From the NCBI GenBank assembly GCA_038087015.1, contig JASBNA010000020.1:124001-188000 (forward strand): a stretch of DNA of 64,000 nt, in the 5' to 3' direction. Position numbers and translations under genes: made by a program. Position 1 is the stretch's first letter; each line of letters opens with the position of its first letter. Under the pieces are notes generated by a model, which was given only the letters and a program-made list of their open reading frames with translations, had not been told where the DNA came from and did not search any database. Origin of the DNA: Cerrena zonata (lineage: Eukaryota; Basidiomycota; Agaricomycetes; Polyporales; Cerrenaceae). Of the stretch, positions 59,101 through 64,000 are shown in pieces.

Positions 59101-60348
59101 GCCCTCGTCACCTACTACGTCAAATAGCTTCAAGAACTCAATGAGTGCTGCCATAGGATTCTCCTCCTTCACCTTAATTTCTCCAACCACCTGATCGAAC
59201 CACGCTCCAAGCATCTTCCCAGCCGCAGCCCGGACTCCATCTTCCCTGTCACGTAATCCATCACTGGCGATCTTTTCTCTCTGTGCGATTGTCAGATGAC
59301 GAGGATGTGTCAGACGATTAGGACAAGGTGAACGGTGACGAGCTGCGCTGGTTGTGGACGGTAATTTAGACGGTAGAAGGACCGCCGAGTAAAGGAATGT
59401 TCGGACAGAGGTGTCCACATCGCGGGTGCGAGTCAATATACGTGGCAAGGTAATTGGCGTTAATGGAGTATTGAGTAACGCAAACCGCCGTACTTCGCTG
59501 AAGAACCCTTCAGCTCCGCATTTTTGAGCTATGGAGTTGTACTTACCTGGAAGGATCGTAGCACATGCTCTCCAGCATGGCATCGAGAATACCGAGGTTT
59601 TCCCCGTCTGATGCTTCGAAGTCCTCTCCATTCAGAAGCTTCGACAACGCAGCAAGTGCGTGGGCACGAATGAGTGGCTCCTTATCTCGGACACGCTCCA
59701 GAAGTTCACTGCGCAATATCTTGTACAGATCTTCACTGGAAAGAGGAATCGTATTGAAGTGATTAGTAATTTGATAGTAGTAGACTCACTCCAGCTCGCC
59801 CAAATGGGATACTAGCTCAGATACAATATTGACGGCTCGGAACCTTATTGTTTTGTCCTTCGCTTGGAATCCTTCCAAAAGATATGAGAGTAGATGCGAA
59901 ATAAACCTAGTTTCTGCGGTAGAGTCCACGTCTAGATCAAATGACTGGCGAGCGATGGGATCCGTCTTCGAGCTTGGGCCCGCCTGAGCTTTCATGGCTA
60001 CGTCATAGTTGTGTCGGTTTAATATAAGGGTATGTGTTCCATTGACTTACGTTTCTCTATTAAGTATCGTACGTAGGACCCTATGAAGAGGACTAGACGG
60101 TCAGCGGGAGCAGTGCCTTTCCTGATGACCAGGACACGGTTGATCATGTCAAGAAAGATAGTAGTGAATAACCGCTCCCCCGTAAGTCGTACTGTGCTGT
60201 CCTTCGTCTGTCGAGGTATGTCGCAGAGAGTTTGATGCATCTTGTAAAGTGCCACGCAGTTTTTACGATGGTTCGTCATCGAAAGTTGGGCTTGGTCAAA
60301 GACCAGGGGGATTTTCACGCCAATGGAATCCCATTTTTTGATACCCAT
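56145..60348 (-). CDS. YCG1: Condensin complex subunit 3 (Ycg1/Cnd3/CAP-G)
   Basis: HEAT-repeat subunit of condensin, which binds DNA and, with Brn1/Cnd2 and the SMC proteins, compacts mitotic chromosomes. The start MGIKKWDSIGVKIPLVFDQA at 60348 runs into QLSMTNHRKNCVALYKMHQ, the family's conserved N-terminal helix pair. HEAT-like helices follow: RTIRFRAVNIVSELVSHLGE-type blocks near 59830, LLERVRDKEPLIRAHALAAL near 59680 and the LGILDAMLES block near 59580. Further exons extend to an acidic C-terminus ending ADSSEDE and the TAA at 56145. About 15 or more introns; only the outer limits are exact. Total length fits a protein of roughly 1,000-1,100 residues. Confidence 0.88.
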
Positions 60349-60570
60349 ACCGACGACTGTGAAAGGAGGATGAGTAGCACGAAATATTACTTGGGGTGGT
60401 AATTAGGCGTAACACTTACCTTCGTGCTAGTCGTCGTTCTGTAATATAGTACGCATGTCGTAGAGTTGCTGAGAGCGGCTTTGAGGAGGATTGTCTAAAA
60501 AGGGAAGCTCTTAGAAGCTGTTGCACAATAGAAACAAACAAACTCGTGCCATCCTCTGCTAACTAGGCAG

Positions 60571-60908
60571 ACTCAGACTTGGAGTTTACTATGCGTGGCG
60601 ATCACTTGAAAACTATCTTATGCAAAAGCTACAAGTACGCGTCTTAGGTCCTATGGGTCGGAAAGGTGCCACGATTCAGTTCACTCTAAACCTAGATCGG
60701 ACTACTGGGAAAACACACCGTCAGACTGTCATGGTAGCAGGTTTGCTTTTGAATGAAGGCAGGCTCCTCATTATATTCATCGAAATGAGATTTAAGCTAA
60801 CATGTAGGGCGCCGTTTAGGTGGCATTAAGGCTAGGATGATCTTCGACGACTGCGGACCTGTGAATAGAACCAACTTATCTCGTGCTGCCGCCGCAATAC
60901 GACATTGA
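60571..60908 (+). CDS. Small unidentified gene (start not found)
   Basis: Two exons join in frame: 60571-60740 (preceded by a CTAGGCAG acceptor) and 60808-60908 (intron 67 nt, GTTTGC...TGTAG). The product contains LGVYYAWRSLENYLMQKLQ, GPMGRKGATIQFTLNLDRTT and VMVAGRRLGGIKARMIFDDC, and ends NLSRAAAAIRH before TGA. Both exons have coding character and the splice keeps frame, but I recognise no family, and a first exon with the start codon was not found in the 200 bases upstream, which is also the condensin 5' region. It could be a small basic protein or a gene remnant. Confidence 0.4.
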
Positions 60909-61139
60909 CTCCTCTTCATTTGCTTGCTATCTATAGTCTCATGATAGGGGGTGAGTCTTCGAACCTAAACCATGGATCGTCTAGACTGACTGAGATCGGC
61001 GAATCTCCGTACCTCGTGCAAGGTACAAGGTTTGATGTAAGTTTGTTCCAGCACCATATAATGAAACTCCTTGCATCGCTCGCCCGTCCCCCTCAGGTTT
61101 CTCCCTCCAAGCAGTTTGACGTGCTACCTCATAGTCGCA
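60909..61139. other. Intergenic, helicase promoter
   Basis: About 230 bases before the DDX60-like start. No coding signal. Confidence 0.5.
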
Positions 61140-64000
61140 ATGGATCTGGATGATTTCGAGCAGGTCCAGGATGTAGACGATGCACAGGCGGGGGATCTAC
61201 AGATACAAGACTGGCAAGAGGCCTTGCGGCACTTTGACGAATCTTGGTACTCTGCCGCAAATCGGAGGGGTCTCATCATGGATCTGATAGGTGATTATGG
61301 TGGCAGTGAGCTCTTTATCATCCACGGTCAGTGCGATCTTATGCGTTGCAAGTTGCTGGCGTTGATTACTATCAATAGGGGATTCACTGTTACAAAGTGT
61401 TCTGGATGACAAACTTTTGGGGATCGGTGATGACAGAGGTACGAATACCGTGAATTCTATGTTCATAAACATGCTGAATTTGTACAGATCCCAGCTTTCA
61501 GATTGTGCACGCCATATACATTCTTGAACGTACACTACACGAATATCGGAGAAGATCGGCGAACTTTCACGTTGTCTTTTGGGAAGGTGAGCCGTTCTTC
61601 ATACACATAGGTTTCGCTTTCTCACTTGACTCGTAGATTCGCGTCATGCGACCATACGTACTGGATGCTCTCGCTTTAGTCTGACCTCTCGCTCCTTAGC
61701 CCGTTCCATACTTTATCAGCATCTCAAAACTTTGCAGATAGCTATCTTCACATTCGAAAGCACGAACGATCCTGCGTGGGGATCGTATCTTAGGGTTCAT
61801 AGAGTGCGTTGCCGTCAATCAAGCGTCGAAAATTTCTAATTTCAAATAGCCCATGTATATCCTACTCAACGACGGAGGCTCCGGAGAGAATGCGGAAACC
61901 AATCTGCAAGGAGGAATAATCTTACAGCAGCGCATTCTTGTGTTCGATATGATCACACAAGGTGTCTCTGTATCCCTCCTAGCGAGTGCGGAGTTTCGTG
62001 ACTCAAAGGTTGGATCCATCACATCGCTCTATGTATGAGCATAACTTAAAACCCTACTTTCAGATATTGTCACTTGTCATTGAACAGAGATTAGATTTGG
62101 AGGCGCGCCAACATCTCAGCCCTAAATTCTGGGGACTCGCCAAGATATCGCTTCAATATCTTGACTCAAAATATCTAGATATCTCAGGATCTATGCGTCG
62201 TACTCCTCTTGTGCGATACACCAAACCGAGTCAACCAAATTTTCTGGAGACAGTGGTCTGTGATACTATTACCTCTTTCCTGAAGCTGAAATCGCCAAAC
62301 GTTGCGAGGAAATATGAACTTCTCTACCTTTTCATCGCCCATCTATTAATCTTGCCTAACATTTCGCTTGAAGATCGTGCTCGACAATCGCCGTGTCTTG
62401 ACAAAGCATTAACCAAAGATCTGCAAACTAGGTTTCTCCCTCTCGTCTTCACCGCTTTAGAGGAAGTTCAGACTTACAGCTACCCCATTGATATCGATGG
62501 CCATATCTTTCTTGATCTTGTAGCCTTCTTTTTAGAAAACCCCTGCATGCCATGTTCTCAAGCCGTTGGCAAAATGGCCACTGCCCAACTTACATCAATT
62601 TGGAAGAGGTGCAAGCTTCCCTCTGTGGATCTCAGCACCTTGGTCACTTCGTATTCGCATTTACCCTCCGCATACCCAAAAACAGTCGATGACCATCGGA
62701 CTCTGGGCGTTCTTCCCTTCCAAAACGACCTCTTCGACGAACTTCTTTCTGATGTTCACGTCGATGTAGATGACCGTGTTAAACTCAATCAATCGGCTCA
62801 GCTTAACTTCTCTCAAACATTCACTGAGTCACAGCATTGGCACAATCATCGTCGACCCATCTTGCCCAAGCATCTAGGAGGAAAAGATCCAACTCCAACT
62901 GCATCACAGGAATGGTTACGTCGTCGACTATTACGACGTGAACAGAACTTCGTGAGCCAGCTGGAGCGGCAAGCTCAAACTCTAACGGGCGCTCTCGGCA
63001 AGACTCTTCAGCGTATTGTTATTACATCGTCTTCTGGCCCTGTTCGATCGATGAATGAGCGTAACTACCAGGTATGCCTATCCAACAATGTATTCATTGC
63101 CGAGTGATAACAGGATACATAAATGAAGGCGAATTTGTCCCGCAAGTCTCCCGCAAAGGAGTCTGCAGCAGAACGTATCAGGAGAGAGAACGCGGAGAAG
63201 AAGCTTGCCAAGGAAAACGCATCTAACGAAGAGTGGTGGAGCGGTGCGTTGGAGGTCATGTCTACGAAGTCCTTACCACAGCGCATCGAGCATCTGCAAG
63301 CGTTACTTCAAAACTGGAAACGTGCGGGAGGTCGCGGATGGCTGGCTGTCGAGATGCGGTTGTACGAGCTAAACTTGGAAATCCTCAGTTGGCTCGAACA
63401 TCCGAATCGTGACAGTCTTTGTGACTCATATTCTGTATCTGTTTTGCGAAAGGTGAAGGAGATCATTGAGCGCGGAGGTTTATTTTGCCACGCAGCGAAG
63501 GCTCTAGCAGCAGTCCTAGTTGCGTTAGGCTCTGTTGAATCACCTGATGCCTTGGTTGATTCATCCCCCCACGCTGTGCTGGAGGATAAGCGAAAGCTTC
63601 ACTTCGATTTCGTGAAGCTTCTCAAGTCCCGCTCTCAGGCCCCAAAATACAAATTCATGCGTATCACCGAAGATCCTATGGTGTGGCAACTTCGTCTATT
63701 TGGTCCATATATGGATAGAAGCATGGACAGCCAACCAGACCCTCGAGTTCACTTCGAACCGGATGCATGGCAGCGTAAAGTTCTCGACTGTCTAGACGAC
63801 GATGGTCATTCTGTTCTCGTTGTTGGTATGTATTATTGTGTTGACTCCAATTTCATGATCTCCAAATCGTTGCTCACTAAGATCTATAGCGCCAACGAGT
63901 GCTGGGAAGACATTTATATCATATTATGCCATGGAGAAGGTTTTACGCTCAGGGGATGACGACCTCTTGGTCTATGTTGCTCCAACGAAGGCCTTGGTTT
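61140..64000 (+). CDS. DDX60-like Ski2-type DExD/H helicase, N-terminal part (runs off window)
   Basis: The start [20 protein letters not shown] at 61140 is followed by [20 protein letters not shown] and, across introns, by [20 protein letters not shown] and [15 protein letters not shown], the conserved N-terminal PIN-like block of DDX60-type proteins. A long helical region follows: 62065-63070, then 63123-63826 with a basic coiled part ([20 protein letters not shown]). At the right edge the helicase core begins: [20 protein letters not shown] (Q-motif-like), then, after an intron at 63827-63891, APTSAGKTF (Walker A, motif I) and [10 protein letters not shown] (motif Ia). Animal DDX60 is linked to RNA sensing and translation surveillance; the role of the fungal relatives is unclear. 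The rest of the core lies outside the window. Confidence 0.88.

Overview
The window is nuclear DNA from a filamentous basidiomycete, most likely an Agaricomycete. The evidence is the gene structure and the families present: dense GT-AG introns of about 48-70 nt, two DUF6533 membrane proteins, divergent F-box proteins, a four-motif laccase, a fungal P-type proton pump, the fungal DASH subunit Dam1 and several fast-evolving Pro/Ser/Thr-rich proteins. The genus cannot be named from the sequence alone. Genes lie on both strands with no operon logic.

Left part (1-23.5 kb), mostly accessory: the 3' end of a UbiA-type prenyltransferase; a 103-residue membrane protein hidden in three small exons; a DUF6533 protein; two F-box paralogs (the first frameshifted); a large minus-strand low-complexity gene (A) and a plus-strand low-complexity gene (C); a decayed, internally deleted inverted copy of gene B; an alpha-methylacyl-CoA racemase-like enzyme; and a second DUF6533 protein.

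Middle (23.5-40 kb): about 4.5 kb without a convincing gene, holding a foldback element of about 135 bp; the highly expressed type plasma-membrane H+-ATPase (PMA1) with a TATA box and CT-rich leader; a laccase on the minus strand; a long non-coding stretch; and low-complexity gene B, the intact parent of the remnant near 18.5-19.3 kb.

Right part (40-64 kb), mainly housekeeping: UDP-glucose:glycoprotein glucosyltransferase with a C-terminal RDEL; an unknown gene (D) with one in-frame stop; a Gyp8/TBC1D20-type Rab-GAP; a striking inverted repeat (two arms of about 970 bp, 1.74 kb apart) enclosing DAM1 and carrying the 5' halves of two divergent paralogs; condensin subunit 3; a small unidentified gene; and the N-terminal part of a DDX60-like Ski2-type helicase that runs off the window.

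The best candidate for something undescribed is the inverted-repeat locus at 51.4-55.9 kb. Two divergently transcribed paralogs share a near-identical promoter region and first exon, but their second and third exons have clearly diverged, and the identity stops at the exon 1/intron 1 boundary. This points to recent gene conversion or inversion through the arms, with DAM1 sitting on the segment that could flip.
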